A stretch of DNA of 64,000 nucleotides from Epilithonimonas mollis (GCF_900142325.1 NZ_FRAM01000002.1:186001-250000), one strand, 5' to 3'; positions 16,533-25,983 are shown, numbered from the stretch's first letter. Notes: generated by a model from the sequence alone, not told the origin. Program-made: numbers and translations.

Positions 16533-17084
16533 TCAAAAAGAATTTCCCGCCTGAATGGTCAAGGATTGATCCATCCTGATAATACTCCCCGCAGCAACAT
16601 TTCTGTGGATAAGGCAGTTAGCGCCTATAATGCAGTTGTCACCAATTGTTACACCTCTCAGCACGGTAACATTGCTCCCAAGCCAGCAGTTTTTTCCGAT
16701 CGTTATGGGAGAAGATCTGAATTTTTTGTGTTCAACGCCTTGTCCGTCATATTCATGGTTGTGATCATAAAGCTTTACACCTTCTCCAAACAAAGTATTA
16801 TCCCCGATTTCTATTTTTTCAATGGCATTAACGGAGCAGTAATTGTTCATAAAAACATTTTTTCCGAGGATCACTTTTGCACGTTCTGCCAAAACGATAT
16901 TGCAGTAGTTTTTCAGATGAACATTATCACCGATTGACAGTGATGCGGAAGAATGAATATAAACGCAGGGATAATTGCCGATTCTGAAAGCCTTGCCAAT
17001 CCGGGAATTTTTATTTCTACGGATTTCAGAAAAGGTATTCTCTTTCAGGATCTTGAATATAACTTTGGAAAATAAATTCAACAT
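16533..17084 (-). CDS. LbH acyltransferase (WcaF/NodL-like)
   Basis: This 183-residue hexapeptide-repeat protein has DHNHEYDGQG (about 113-122), which holds the catalytic His pair typical of sugar O-acetyltransferases such as NodL, WcaF and maltose acetyltransferase. ITIGKNCWLGSNVTVLRGVTIGDNCIIGANC follows as regular beta-helix turns. The usual AGxPA end is changed, reading AAGSIIRMDQS. A TATATTTG element lies on the minus strand at 17099-17106. The gene appears to be a single unit downstream of a hairpin that closes the TviB/WbpO-type operon. The acceptor is unknown. Confidence 0.8.
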   Translation of the reverse strand: MLNLFSKVIFKILKENTFSEIRRNKNSRIGKAFRIGNYPCVYIHSSASLSIGDNVHLKNYCNIVLAERAKVILGKNVFMNNYCSVNAIEKIEIGDNTLFGEGVKLYDHNHEYDGQGVEHKKFRSSPITIGKNCWLGSNVTVLRGVTIGDNCIIGANCLIHRNVAAGSIIRMDQSLTIQAGNSF

Positions 17085-17098
17085 AATTTGTATTGATG

Positions 17099-17106
17099 CA
17101 AATATA
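17099..17106 (-). promoter_or_regulatory. Candidate -7 element for the LbH acyltransferase gene
   Basis: The minus strand reads TATATTTG, matching TAnnTTTG, 14 nt before the start at 17084. No -33 TTG is visible at the right spacing. Confidence 0.35.
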
Positions 17107-17149
17107 CACCTAAAGATATGTTATTTTTTATTTTCCCCTTAAATTTATA

Positions 17150-17188
17150 AGGCCTAAGATAACTGATAGGTTGGTTAATCTCAGGCCT
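17150..17188 (-). terminator. Hairpin closing the 24813-17230 operon
   Basis: AGGCCTAAGAT (17150-17160) pairs with ATCTCAGGCCT (17178-17188). On the minus-strand RNA this is an 11-bp stem with a single G-U pair, and it can extend inward past a bulge. The following T stretch is weak (TATAAATTT). It lies right after the dehydrogenase stop. Confidence 0.45.
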
Positions 17189-17229
17189 GGTTTGATGTAT
17201 ACTAAAGAAAGTAAAGATGTATTTATTTT

Positions 17230-18516
17230 CTATAGTCTTTTTACACCGTCTTCTTTGGATAAAATTCCCTTCACATCATAGATAATTCCGTTTTCTGAAA
17301 GAAGATTCTTGATGTTAAGATCTTCAAATTCTTTGTGAGAAACGGCCAGAACAACAGCATCATATTTTTTGAAAGGTGTTTTCGTTGAGGTTTCCAGACC
17401 ATACTCGTGTTTTACCTCTTCAGGATTAGCCCAAGGATCATAAATTGTAACATTGATGCCGTAATCTTCAAGATTTTTAACAACGTCAACAACTTTAGTG
17501 TTTCTGACATCCGGACAGTTCTCCTTGAAAGTAAAACCAAGAACCAAAACATCGGAACCGTTCACTTTCAGGTCTTGTTTCAGCATTTGCTTTACTGCTT
17601 CGCTGGCAACGTATTGTCCCATAGAATCGTTCATTCTTCTTCCTGCAAGAATGATTTCCGGATGATAGCCAAATTCCTGGGCTTTTTGTGCCAGATAATA
17701 CGGATCTACGCCAATACAGTGGCCGCCAACCAGACCCGGTTTGAAAGGAAGGAAATTCCATTTTGTTCCGGCGGCTGTCAGGACATCATGGGTGTCAATT
17801 CCCATCAGGTTGAAGATTTTTGCCAGCTCGTTAACGAAAGCTATATTGATGTCTCTCTGAGAGTTTTCAATCACTTTTGCCGCTTCTGCAACTTTGATTG
17901 TCGGTGCAAGATGCGTTCCTGCAACAATGACAGATTTATAAAGATCATCAACTATTTTTCCGATTTCCGGAGTTGAACCTGCTGTGACTTTCAGAATTTT
18001 TTCCACAGTGTGTAGTTTATCTCCCGGATTGATTCTTTCCGGAGAATAGCCGGCGAAGAAATCAATATTGAACTTCAGTCCGGATTTTTTTTCCAGAACA
18101 GGTATGCATTCTTCTTCTGTAACACCAGGATAAACAGTTGATTCGTAAATTACAATATCTCCTTTTTTCAAAACTCTTGCTACTGTTTGACTTGCTTTAT
18201 AAAGCGGTGTAAGATCTGGTCTGTTGTTTTTGTCAACTGGTGTAGGAACAGTAACGACATAGATATTGGAGTCAGCTATATCTTCAAATTTATTGGAGCA
18301 AAATAATCCTGTTTCTCCGAAATTCGGATTATTGGGAACGAGTGCAGATTTTAGCAGGTCGTCCTCGACCTCTAGGGTGTCATCTTTTCCGGAGTTGAGA
18401 TCGGAAATTCTTTTCTCATTGATGTCGAAACCTACAACTGGATATTTGGTAGAGAATAATCTTGCAAGAGGTAAGCCTACATAACCAAGACCGATGATTG
18501 TAATTTTATGATTCAT
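17230..18516 (-). CDS. tviB: UDP-N-acetylhexosamine 6-dehydrogenase (TviB/WbpO/CapL type)
   Basis: This 428-residue nucleotide-sugar dehydrogenase oxidises C6 of a UDP-N-acetylhexosamine to the uronic acid with two NAD. It has the NAD-binding GLGYVG at 9-14, a central helical domain, the catalytic Cys267 in [13 protein letters not shown], and a C-terminal UDP-binding domain with [17 protein letters not shown], a pattern typical of TviB/WbpO/CapL rather than UDP-glucose dehydrogenase. The start at 18516 overlaps the epimerase stop as TAATG, so the pair is coupled. Next to a WbpP/TviC-type 4-epimerase it should give UDP-GalNAcA. Substrate assignment rests on family pattern and context. Confidence 0.9.
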   Translation of the reverse strand: MNHKITIIGLGYVGLPLARLFSTKYPVVGFDINEKRISDLNSGKDDTLEVEDDLLKSALVPNNPNFGETGLFCSNKFEDIADSNIYVVTVPTPVDKNNRPDLTPLYKASQTVARVLKKGDIVIYESTVYPGVTEEECIPVLEKKSGLKFNIDFFAGYSPERINPGDKLHTVEKILKVTAGSTPEIGKIVDDLYKSVIVAGTHLAPTIKVAEAAKVIENSQRDINIAFVNELAKIFNLMGIDTHDVLTAAGTKWNFLPFKPGLVGGHCIGVDPYYLAQKAQEFGYHPEIILAGRRMNDSMGQYVASEAVKQMLKQDLKVNGSDVLVLGFTFKENCPDVRNTKVVDVVKNLEDYGINVTIYDPWANPEEVKHEYGLETSTKTPFKKYDAVVLAVSHKEFEDLNIKNLLSENGIIYDVKGILSKEDGVKRL

Positions 18517-19517
18517 TAGTTTATTTTTAGATTTTCCCAATACCACTTTACAGCTTCCTTAAGACCATTCTGCATAGAGAACTGTGGATTATAATCAAGT
18601 AGTTTTTTTGCTTTGTCAATGCTTGCAAGCGAATGAGGGACATCTCCTTTCCGGTAATCGCCATAGATGACCTCCACCTCTGCGATTTTAGGATCAAAAT
18701 CCGAAAGATAGAGCTTCAGATATTTCACTAGATCATTAAGCGTTGTTCTTTCCCCAAAAGCCGTGTTGTAAACCTGATTCAAAGATTCTGAATTGTCGGA
18801 AGTGAGCGCCAGAAGGTTCATCAGAATAACATTGTCAATATAGGTAAAGTCTCTGGAATATTCTCCACCACCGTTGATGACAGGGGATTCATGGCTCATG
18901 AGCTGCATCACGAATTTTGGAATCACGGCTGCGTAAGCACCATTTGGATTTTGCTTTCTTCCAAATACATTAAAATATCTTAAACCGATTGTGTCAAAAT
19001 CATAGGTTCTTTTAAAAACATCAGCATATAATTCATTCACATATTTTGTGATAGCATACGGTGAAAGTGGTTTTCCGATTTTATCCTCAACCTTCGGAAG
19101 ACTTTCGGAATCACCATAAGTGGATGAGCTTGCAGCATAAATAAATCTTTTGACACCACACTCTCTTGCTGCTACCAGCATGTTAAGAAATCCGCCAACA
19201 TTCACATCATTACTAGTAACAGGGTCGTTTATGGATCTTGGAACAGAGCCAAGCGCCGCTTCGTGCAAAACGAAATCCTGATTTTTGCAGGCTTTCTGAC
19301 AATCTTCCAGACTCCGGATGTCACCTTCTATCAGATTAAAATTTTTATGATTCCGAAATGCTTCCAGATTTTCACGAAAGCCGGTGGAAAAGTTATCAAG
19401 GCAGGTGACGTTTGCACCTAATGCTAAAAGTTCTTCACAAAGATTGGAACCTATAAAACCGGCGCCTCCGGTTACAAGGATGTTTTTACTGGAAAGTTTT
19501 TCTTTAAAATTATTCAT
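18516..19517 (-). CDS. UDP-GlcNAc 4-epimerase (WbpP/TviC type)
   Basis: This 333-residue extended SDR has [11 protein letters not shown] at 16-26, the Tyr154-x3-Lys158 pair in PYAITK, and [15 protein letters not shown] (85-99), a segment characteristic of the WbpP/TviC group of UDP-N-acetylglucosamine 4-epimerases. It interconverts UDP-GlcNAc and UDP-GalNAc in the cytoplasm. It is translationally coupled to the TviB/WbpO-type dehydrogenase downstream (TAATG) and follows a short SDR gene by 3 nt. The pair recalls the Vi antigen and Pseudomonas O6 pathways to galactosaminuronic acid. The family call is strong. Confidence 0.88.
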   Translation of the reverse strand: MNNFKEKLSSKNILVTGGAGFIGSNLCEELLALGANVTCLDNFSTGFRENLEAFRNHKNFNLIEGDIRSLEDCQKACKNQDFVLHEAALGSVPRSINDPVTSNDVNVGGFLNMLVAARECGVKRFIYAASSSTYGDSESLPKVEDKIGKPLSPYAITKYVNELYADVFKRTYDFDTIGLRYFNVFGRKQNPNGAYAAVIPKFVMQLMSHESPVINGGGEYSRDFTYIDNVILMNLLALTSDNSESLNQVYNTAFGERTTLNDLVKYLKLYLSDFDPKIAEVEVIYGDYRKGDVPHSLASIDKAKKLLDYNPQFSMQNGLKEAVKWYWENLKIN

Positions 19518-19520
19518 AGT

Positions 19521-20201
19521 TTAAGCGTAAAATTTCTTCAGGATTTTGCAAAGATAAGATTCTTTGTCTGTCAATCCGTTAATCTTAAAATAACTTTCTA
19601 CATCGGGAACATTAATATCATAACCGGAGCCGCTTTTAATTAGATTCAGCGTAAGTTTTTTATTATAAAACCGTTCTATGATTTCTAGAATCTCAATGAT
19701 TTTATAGTTGTGAATGTAAGCAACGTTGATGATTTTATTAAAATCGGCATTATCAATCAGTTGGAAGGTTATGCTTTTTACATCATCCGCATCTATGAGA
19801 TTTCTGGTTGCCTTCGTATGAACATTGATTGTTTCATTATTATTCACAGACCGGATCAGATAGTTCATCAGGAGGTTGGGGTTGCCGCCTTTCCCTACAA
19901 CATTACTGACCCTCAGAATTAAATATTTCTTACAGGAATACTTGATCAGCTGTTCCATTTTCAGTTTATGGAGAACATAATCGCTTTCGGTTTTGGAAGA
20001 ATCATAAACACTGCAGGTTGAAAAATAAATGAATATTTTTTCCGGATTTTCTGACATTGTCTTTTTGATGAGGTTTTCTTCTCTCTGGAATTCTTCTTTC
20101 CTCGTCTCCAGGGAGTTGGATACGCCGGAAGCAAAGATAATTATATCATCCCTGTCTGCATCTAAGAATAAACTGGCAACAAGCCCTCTGCCTATTATCA
20201 T
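19521..20201 (-). CDS. Short atypical SDR/NAD-dependent epimerase-like protein
   Basis: This 226-residue protein looks like a reduced extended-SDR. It begins at once with the nucleotide-binding strand MIIGRGLVASLF, where the usual GxxGxxG is degenerate. It keeps a STCSVYD strand, a Y-x3-K pair in DYVLHKLK and RVSNVVGKGG. An in-frame stop lies immediately before the ATG, so the N-terminus is real and not truncated by start choice. Length is about 100 residues below typical epimerases, so the substrate domain is small. It sits between a transferase-like gene and the 4-epimerase in one operon. It may be a sugar reductase or epimerase with an unusual substrate, or a degenerate enzyme. Confidence 0.65.
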   Translation of the reverse strand: MIIGRGLVASLFLDADRDDIIIFASGVSNSLETRKEEFQREENLIKKTMSENPEKIFIYFSTCSVYDSSKTESDYVLHKLKMEQLIKYSCKKYLILRVSNVVGKGGNPNLLMNYLIRSVNNNETINVHTKATRNLIDADDVKSITFQLIDNADFNKIINVAYIHNYKIIEILEIIERFYNKKLTLNLIKSGSGYDINVPDVESYFKINGLTDKESYLCKILKKFYA

Positions 20202-20242
20202 TTACTAAAGTTTTTAATTATTTTCCGGATGCTAATCCCGGC

Positions 20243-21133
20243 TTATATTTTCACATTATAAAATTTTGCAACTGTCGGATGTCCGACGTGCAGTATCACC
20301 TCATTTCCGATTCCTTCGCTGCCTCTGCAAACACAAAATTCTTTTGGCAGAAAATAAGGATAAACACCACTTTCCCAAGCAGATTTCCACATCACAATGG
20401 ATGCACGGGAAGGTTCTTTTTCCATGATTTTGCAGCATTTCTCGTAGAACAATTTTCCAGCTTCCGATTTCTTTGAGAGTGTCATCGGGGTGATATTGGA
20501 TGTCGTCCCGAATCCTTTGCTCTCATCTGTTACAGGAATAGTATCAAGCGAAGTTGCGATCTCGAAGTTCATACTCTGTGCAGAACTGTTCGGTACGCAG
20601 AAACCAAATTTATGTGTCAGATAGATTAAGCTGTATATATTTTCATTCAGAATATACATGTCGGAATCAATGGAAACCGCAATGTCGGCTTTGGAATCTA
20701 GCATGCCTTTGAATTTATAATAATCCGCCAGATGATAGAAATGTCTTTTCAGATCTTTTTTGCCCTGCAGAACGGGTGTTTCGATTTTTTTCAAATCAAC
20801 ACCATCGATATTCAAATCAAAGTCCGAATAAACCGTGTATTTTGCATTCGGAAAAAATTTTTTTAATGTGCTGAGACTTGGATCCAGCCTCAACTGATGA
20901 CTGAGATCAGCACCACCGGCATTTACTCTCTCTTCATTGAACTCACTGAAAATAAATTCAATAGACAGTCCGGATAAAAACTGATTCAGTTTTTCGTCAG
21001 CGATATGAAAAGGTGTCAGGCTCTTCAGGTTTTTTTCCGGGAAATCCGGTCTCGGTAACTCTCTCTGGGTTTTCTTCTTTCCGAGGAAAACGGCAGTTGC
21101 TTCTTTTATTCGCCAGATGATTGTTCCTAACAT
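20243..21133 (-). CDS. Unrecognised protein with GT-A-like features
   Basis: This 296-residue protein has no close family that I can name. It has a strand-turn pattern YTVYSDFDLNIDGVD, and later IAVSIDSDMYILNENIYSL (around residue 150), where DSD could be the metal-binding site of a GT-A glycosyltransferase. No signal peptide is seen, and a basic hydrophobic N-terminus (about 1-20) might touch the membrane. It lies inside the operon, 8 nt from a GT4 gene and 41 nt before the short SDR gene. A role as a glycosyltransferase is likely from context and the DxD-type motif, but it is unproven. Confidence 0.6.
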   Translation of the reverse strand: MLGTIIWRIKEATAVFLGKKKTQRELPRPDFPEKNLKSLTPFHIADEKLNQFLSGLSIEFIFSEFNEERVNAGGADLSHQLRLDPSLSTLKKFFPNAKYTVYSDFDLNIDGVDLKKIETPVLQGKKDLKRHFYHLADYYKFKGMLDSKADIAVSIDSDMYILNENIYSLIYLTHKFGFCVPNSSAQSMNFEIATSLDTIPVTDESKGFGTTSNITPMTLSKKSEAGKLFYEKCCKIMEKEPSRASIVMWKSAWESGVYPYFLPKEFCVCRGSEGIGNEVILHVGHPTVAKFYNVKI

Positions 21134-21141
21134 TTGTTTTT

Positions 21142-22221
21142 TTAGCTAAATAATTGTTGTAAATTCTCAATGGAAAAGCGGTTGTCCAGAATTTTCAGAT
21201 AATCCTCTTTTATTCTTGATGAAAATGATTTCAGAAGTTCTCTGTTGTCATAAAGCTTTATAATGGCGGTTTTCATCTCTTCAATATCTCTCTTCACGAT
21301 AATACCATTCACGCCGTCTTCGATAATCATTTTTGGGAAACCGATTTTCGTAGATATTGCAGGCACTTTTGACAGGCTCGCTTCAGCAAAAAGTGAAGGG
21401 CCAGTGTCTGCTTTTGACGCAATTGCAATCAGATCAACATCATGATAAAAGCTCAGAATACTTTCATAACTGCCGGAAAACTGAGTTTTTAGGTTGATCT
21501 TTCTTCCTGTTTTTTTGACTTCTTCAATGGCCGGTTCTATTATTTCACGGAAACCCTTCATCGGACGATTTGGGTTTCCTGTCCAGCCAATTGTCATAAC
21601 TTCCTTTTCTCTGATATTTTTATTTTCAACAAATTTATCTTGAAGATAAATTCCGTTAGCAAACGTTATTTTATCTGTCAGGGCTTTGTAATCATTGTAC
21701 AAACCGGAACTTCCTACGATAATACCGTCATAAGATTTCAGGTATTTTTCAAAGAATTCTTTGCGTGAAAGTTTTTTGAGATCGGTTTTTGTTTTTTCAT
21801 CAAAGCTTGGACCTTCGTGCGGAAAAGAATCGGTGTAGATTCCGACAAATTTTTTATCCGCTCTGAATGGAAGAACCGACATGAAGTGGAAGTAAAAAGC
21901 ACACTCAAATATCACATCAAATTGTATTTTTTCTACTTTTTTCCCGGAAATAACTTCAAAGACCGGCGGTGTTTTATATTCAGGAAAAGAAAATTTTGAA
22001 GAATTGTCTATAACGAATTTCTTCTCACCATTTTTAATAAGATTGATAAGGCTGGTCATCAGCTTTTCCGGCCATGAAAAATTCTTGGCTCTGATGTTAA
22101 AATCCTCCTCAAAGCTTACATAACAATCAAAATCCTTCAGCCCTTCACCCCAGGTTCTGATGAGATTGTGATAAGCCCAATCCGGCCTGTCTGCAACGAA
22201 AAGTATTGATTTTTTTTTCAA
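21142..22221 (-). CDS. GT4-like glycosyltransferase with TTG start and A9 tract
   Basis: This 359-residue protein has a GT-B layout. An acceptor domain holds VADRPDWAYHNLIRTWG near the start, then TIGWTGNPNRPMKGFREI opens the nucleotide-sugar domain, and KADTGPSLFAEASLSKVPAISTK carries the donor-binding acidic residues. The start codon is TTG at 22221, immediately followed by nine A residues, the same arrangement as two other transferase genes in this locus. It is separated by 3-4 nt from the PglD-type gene upstream. The specificity is unknown. Confidence 0.8.
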   Translation of the reverse strand: MKKKSILFVADRPDWAYHNLIRTWGEGLKDFDCYVSFEEDFNIRAKNFSWPEKLMTSLINLIKNGEKKFVIDNSSKFSFPEYKTPPVFEVISGKKVEKIQFDVIFECAFYFHFMSVLPFRADKKFVGIYTDSFPHEGPSFDEKTKTDLKKLSRKEFFEKYLKSYDGIIVGSSGLYNDYKALTDKITFANGIYLQDKFVENKNIREKEVMTIGWTGNPNRPMKGFREIIEPAIEEVKKTGRKINLKTQFSGSYESILSFYHDVDLIAIASKADTGPSLFAEASLSKVPAISTKIGFPKMIIEDGVNGIIVKRDIEEMKTAIIKLYDNRELLKSFSSRIKEDYLKILDNRFSIENLQQLFS

Positions 22222-22224
22222 CTT

Positions 22225-22857
22225 TCAAAGTGTTTTTTTTATTTCTGCAGGAACGCCTGCTGCCATAGAATTTTCAGGTACATCTTGTCTTACAACCGCT
22301 CCGGCAGCTATTATTGAATGATCACCAATTGTCACATCAGGAAAAATAATGGCACCAGCTCCGATTTTCACATGATTTCCGATTTTACATCTTCCTAACA
22401 ATATAGCTCCCGGTGATATTTCACAAAAATCTCCGTTCACAACATCGTGTGTAATTATGCAATTATAATAAACAATAGTTCCTATCCCTATTTTGACGTC
22501 ATTGGAAATTCTCGTGCCTCCCAGAATGTTTGTACCTTCCCCGATTTTCACACCGAAACTTCCTATCTCTGCAAATTTGCTTATAGACGAAGTTAACAAT
22601 CCGCCCAGATTTTGGAATTTTTCTGCCAGCTTAGATCTCAATTCCGGATTTCCAATTCCTAAAACAAACTCAGCTGAATTTTTTTCGAAATGCGCTTTTG
22701 CCTGTTGCTCGTTTTTTATAACTTTAAACTGATCGTAGAGAACATCAGGTATACCAGATGACATGTCATCATAGAAGCATAAATTCTCAGTCTCGCCTTT
22801 CTGATGAAAAATCTCCAAAACTTCTTTGGCAAAGCCTTTTGCGCCTACAATCAACAT
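22225..22857 (-). CDS. PglD/NeuD-family sugar N- or O-acetyltransferase
   Basis: This 210-residue protein has an N-terminal Rossmann-like nucleotide-sugar domain (LIVGAKGFAKEVLEIF at the start, then FVLGIGNPELR) and a C-terminal left-handed beta-helix (about 90-205) ending with the conserved AAGVPAE turn. ITHDV at about 134-138 supplies the usual catalytic His. Members N-acetylate UDP- or dTDP-4-amino-6-deoxy sugars (PglD, VioB) or O-acetylate sialic acid (NeuD). It follows a VioA/DegT-type aminotransferase by 4 nt, which supports the 4-amino-sugar role. The acyl group may be other than acetyl. Confidence 0.85.
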   Translation of the reverse strand: MLIVGAKGFAKEVLEIFHQKGETENLCFYDDMSSGIPDVLYDQFKVIKNEQQAKAHFEKNSAEFVLGIGNPELRSKLAEKFQNLGGLLTSSISKFAEIGSFGVKIGEGTNILGGTRISNDVKIGIGTIVYYNCIITHDVVNGDFCEISPGAILLGRCKIGNHVKIGAGAIIFPDVTIGDHSIIAAGAVVRQDVPENSMAAGVPAEIKKTL

Positions 22858-22861
22858 ATTT

Positions 22862-23947
22862 TTAATTATTTTGAATCCTTAACATTAGCCGGGCAATCAT
22901 ATCCACTTCTTCCAAAGTCAGATCATGATAAAGCGGCAGACAAAGCACACGTTCAGCGACGTCTTCTGTAACCGGAAGATCACTTTCTGATTTTACATAA
23001 GGCAAAGAATTTGACAAAGAAGGATAAAAATAACGTCTTGTGTAGATCTCGTGAAGCTTGAGATGTTCGATGATTTTCAGCATCAGTTTCTCACTTTCGA
23101 AAACGACCGGGTAATAGGAAAAATTATTTTTGGAATCCTTGTGCCAGACAGGTCTTACTGCTTTCAGGTTCTGCAACTTTTCGTCATATCTTTCGGTGAT
23201 TTCTTTTCTTTTTTTATGAATAGAATCGATGTATTTCAGATTTGCCAATCCCATCGCCGCATGGAATTCGGAGTTTTTTCCATTGATCCCCAGTTCTGCA
23301 AAATTTTCCGGACCATCGAAACCGAAATTTCTTATGTAGGCTAATTTCTTGAGAAGTTCAGGTGATTTTGTTAGAATCAGTCCGCCTTCTGTCGAATGAT
23401 AGAGTTTGGTTGCATGCAAAGAGCAAATGGAAATATCGCCGTACTCAAAAATGGATTTTCCATTGATTTCTACACCAAAGGCGTGAGCGGCGTCATAAAT
23501 AACTTTAAGATTGTGCTTTTTTGCAATTTCTTCGATCTTATCAACGTTACAGGGATTTCCATAGACATGGGTTGCCAGGATTGCAGATGTTTTAGCGGTA
23601 ATGGAAGCTTCGATTTTATCGGCATCGATGTTCAGCGAATCTTTGTCAATATCAACAAAAACAGGTTCACAGTTTTCCCAAACAATTGAGCTGGTCGTAG
23701 CTACAAAAGAAAAAGGTGTTGTGATGATCTCGCCCTGTAGTTCTAATGCCTTGATAGCCATCTGGATAGCCACGGTCCCGTTGGTCACAAACAGCAGGTG
23801 ATCCAGTTTTAGATGCTCCTTCAGTCTCATTTCCAGATCATTGGCGAGCGGCCCCATGTTAGTGAGCCATTGCCGTTTCCATATTCCTTCCAGAAAGTAC
23901 TGGTAAACCTGGATTGGCGGTAAAAAAGGTTTGGTTACCGGAATCAT
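22862..23947 (-). CDS. DegT/DnrJ/EryC1-family PLP aminotransferase (VioA-like)
   Basis: This 361-residue PLP enzyme transfers an amino group, normally from glutamate, to a keto-sugar nucleotide. It shows FVTNGTVAIQMAIKAL (phosphate-binding turn), the PLP-contacting Asp in YDAAHAFG (151-158) and the Schiff-base Lys181 in SLHATKLYHSTEGG. The likely substrate is dTDP-4-keto-6-deoxy-D-glucose, because rmlA and rmlB are in the same locus while rmlC and rmlD are missing and a PglD-type acetyltransferase follows. The product would then be dTDP-Qui4N or dTDP-Fuc4N. It overlaps the GT17 gene upstream by 4 nt. Confidence 0.87.
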   Translation of the reverse strand: MIPVTKPFLPPIQVYQYFLEGIWKRQWLTNMGPLANDLEMRLKEHLKLDHLLFVTNGTVAIQMAIKALELQGEIITTPFSFVATTSSIVWENCEPVFVDIDKDSLNIDADKIEASITAKTSAILATHVYGNPCNVDKIEEIAKKHNLKVIYDAAHAFGVEINGKSIFEYGDISICSLHATKLYHSTEGGLILTKSPELLKKLAYIRNFGFDGPENFAELGINGKNSEFHAAMGLANLKYIDSIHKKRKEITERYDEKLQNLKAVRPVWHKDSKNNFSYYPVVFESEKLMLKIIEHLKLHEIYTRRYFYPSLSNSLPYVKSESDLPVTEDVAERVLCLPLYHDLTLEEVDMIARLMLRIQNN

Positions 23948-24813
23948 TTTTTATGTTTTAGAAGATACAATAATGTGGTGATTTTACTATGTAATCTAAG
24001 AAATAAGATTTGGAAAAAAAGTTTAGGTGTAACGCTGAAATGATATTTTTCCAGATTGAGCCTTTTAAAAACCGGGCTTATTTCTTTATATTCAGAAGGT
24101 TTGCAGATTTCCAGTTTTATAAAACTCCGGTTAAACAGGTCTCTTTGCACAAGGAGATTGTTATAAATCCGTTTAGGGTTTTTGAAAAAAGCAGTATTAT
24201 ACTCCTGATGAGAAAACGATTCGATCTTTTCAACATATCTGCTGATATCAAAGCCGAAAAGATAACTAAAATGCCAACCAGTGTTATAGCCAACCGGTTT
24301 GATTATGTCATGCGCAAAATCCTTGTACTTGTTTCTGTTTCCCAAATGCCGATTTTTGATATCCTTATATCTGGATACCAGATTGGCCTGGATTGGCTCA
24401 TCCAGCTTTATGTTGAAAAAATAGTAAAATGCCGGAATCTCTATTAAAGTTGCAGATTGTATCTTATTATGGATCAGAATGTCTTTTATATTGATGATCT
24501 CATCCACATCGGAGACGAAAATCAGATCCTCGTCATTACAGTTACTCAGCCCGTTTTTTATAGCATCACGTTGAAACCATTCATAATCCCAGTCTTTCAG
24601 CTCAGGTTTTTCGCCGGCCTGTACATAGATAATCTTATCTGAATATTTGGCAAACCTGGCGGCATTTTCTTTGTAGGAAAGAGGTTTCGGAATCCCCGTG
24701 AGTGTCCGGTTGGCTTCTACCAAAACGAAAAAATCTACCTGATCATAAAGATATTCTAACCGGGTTGTCAGTATATCAAATTCATTGTTGAAGATGAAGC
24801 AATCGTAAATCAT
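23944..24813 (-). CDS. GT17-family glycosyltransferase
   Basis: This 289-residue protein begins MIYDCFIFNNEFDILTTRL and continues with FVLVEANRTLTG and FVSDVDEIINI, the pattern of Glyco_transf_17, a family related to beta-1,4-mannosyl-glycoprotein N-acetylglucosaminyltransferase. SDVDE is the probable metal-binding acidic motif. The C-terminus is basic and hydrophobic. It is the first gene of the operon running to 17230, with a TACATTTG element on the minus strand at 24913-24920. In bacteria these enzymes occur in O-antigen loci, usually with unknown linkage. Confidence 0.8.
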   Translation of the reverse strand: MIYDCFIFNNEFDILTTRLEYLYDQVDFFVLVEANRTLTGIPKPLSYKENAARFAKYSDKIIYVQAGEKPELKDWDYEWFQRDAIKNGLSNCNDEDLIFVSDVDEIINIKDILIHNKIQSATLIEIPAFYYFFNIKLDEPIQANLVSRYKDIKNRHLGNRNKYKDFAHDIIKPVGYNTGWHFSYLFGFDISRYVEKIESFSHQEYNTAFFKNPKRIYNNLLVQRDLFNRSFIKLEICKPSEYKEISPVFKRLNLEKYHFSVTPKLFFQILFLRLHSKITTLLYLLKHKK

Positions 24814-24912
24814 TTATGTTTGTGAGTTTATAAATTGTATCATATAATACAAATGCTTAATTAATTCCTTTTTACTGTTAAAAATTTCAGTAAAAAAGCC
24901 AATTACAATCTA

Positions 24913-24920
24913 CAAATGTA
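24913..24920 (-). promoter_or_regulatory. Candidate -7 element for the 24813-17230 operon
   Basis: The minus strand reads TACATTTG, fitting TAnnTTTG, about 100 nt before the GT17 start. No TTG is found at the expected distance, so it is a weak call. Confidence 0.3.
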
Positions 24921-24969
24921 TTAAAAAAAACATAATTTAGCAGATTGCATTTGGCCAGACAAATTTGTG

Positions 24970-25983
24970 ATGAAGTTATTGTATATCAATAAAAATATTA
25001 ATCTATCCCAACCGATTATAGCGCAGCTGAATAAAATGGGATTTGAGGTAGATGTTCTTATAGAATCTCTGCCAAAGCCAAGTGACAGGTTTTCTGTTTT
25101 TGATAGATTTTTCAATATATTTTCAAGGGTGATATTGAAAGACAAATTCTATTTTTTAAATAAAGAAAAGAAACGGTTTCAGGCCTACGCAGAAAAAAAA
25201 CTCAAGAAAAAAACATACGATTACGCACTTTTCATGAGAGCTGATATGTATCCCGCAAGTTTGATCAGGAAGGTGAGAAAACAATCCCGGATGATGGTCA
25301 ATTATCAATGGGACGGCTTGGACATGTATCCTGGAATTTTTGATTTTATACCATTTTTTGACCGTTTTTTTGTGTTCGACAGTTTTGATATCCAAAAGTA
25401 TCCGCAATACCATTTTCTTCCGCTCACAAATTTCCATTATAATGAAAATCATGTTAAAACCGACACAAAATTTGATTTTTTCTACGTTGGAGTTGGCTTG
25501 GAGGAGCGTATCAGATGGACTCATAATTTAAAAAAATTTTGTGATGAAAATGGACTGAAACTTAAAGCAATTATGACAATCCCGGATTTCCGTGAAGAGA
25601 AAATTACGGATTCGGTGAGTCTTCAGCATAATGGGATTTCTCTGAAAGAAAATGATGCATATGCCTCGAATGCAAAAACAGTTATTGATTATAAGCTGAA
25701 AAATCATAATGGCGCATCGTTCAGGGTTTTCGAATGTATGGCGAGAGAACAGAAACTTATCTCAAATAATCCGAACCTCAAGGATTATGACTTCTACCAT
25801 CCGGATAATATTTTCTTCACTGATTTTGAGGATTTCACAGGTCTTGGAGAATTCCTGGAAAAGCCATATCACAAGCTTGATCAGAAAATTGTAGAAAAAT
25901 ACAGCATCGGAAACTGGCTGAAATATGCTTTGGATTTCGGAGAATATGAACCAATAGATCTACCGCTATGGAAAAGTTCCTGA
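24970..25983 (+). CDS. Putative GT-B glycosyltransferase (CgeB-like)
   Basis: This 337-residue protein starts MKLLYINKNINLSQPIIAQL, a typical first GT-B strand. Its second half has DFFYVGVGLEERIRWTHNL and NHNGASFRVFECMAREQKLISNN, which resembles the donor-binding region of CgeB and related GT4-like enzymes (FE-x-MA). The ATG at 24970 is preferred over a GTG just before it. It is the first of three overlapping plus-strand genes and shares 16 nt with the GT2 gene that follows. Family membership is by motif only, and the donor is unknown. Confidence 0.7.
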   Translation: MKLLYINKNINLSQPIIAQLNKMGFEVDVLIESLPKPSDRFSVFDRFFNIFSRVILKDKFYFLNKEKKRFQAYAEKKLKKKTYDYALFMRADMYPASLIRKVRKQSRMMVNYQWDGLDMYPGIFDFIPFFDRFFVFDSFDIQKYPQYHFLPLTNFHYNENHVKTDTKFDFFYVGVGLEERIRWTHNLKKFCDENGLKLKAIMTIPDFREEKITDSVSLQHNGISLKENDAYASNAKTVIDYKLKNHNGASFRVFECMAREQKLISNNPNLKDYDFYHPDNIFFTDFEDFTGLGEFLEKPYHKLDQKIVEKYSIGNWLKYALDFGEYEPIDLPLWKSS

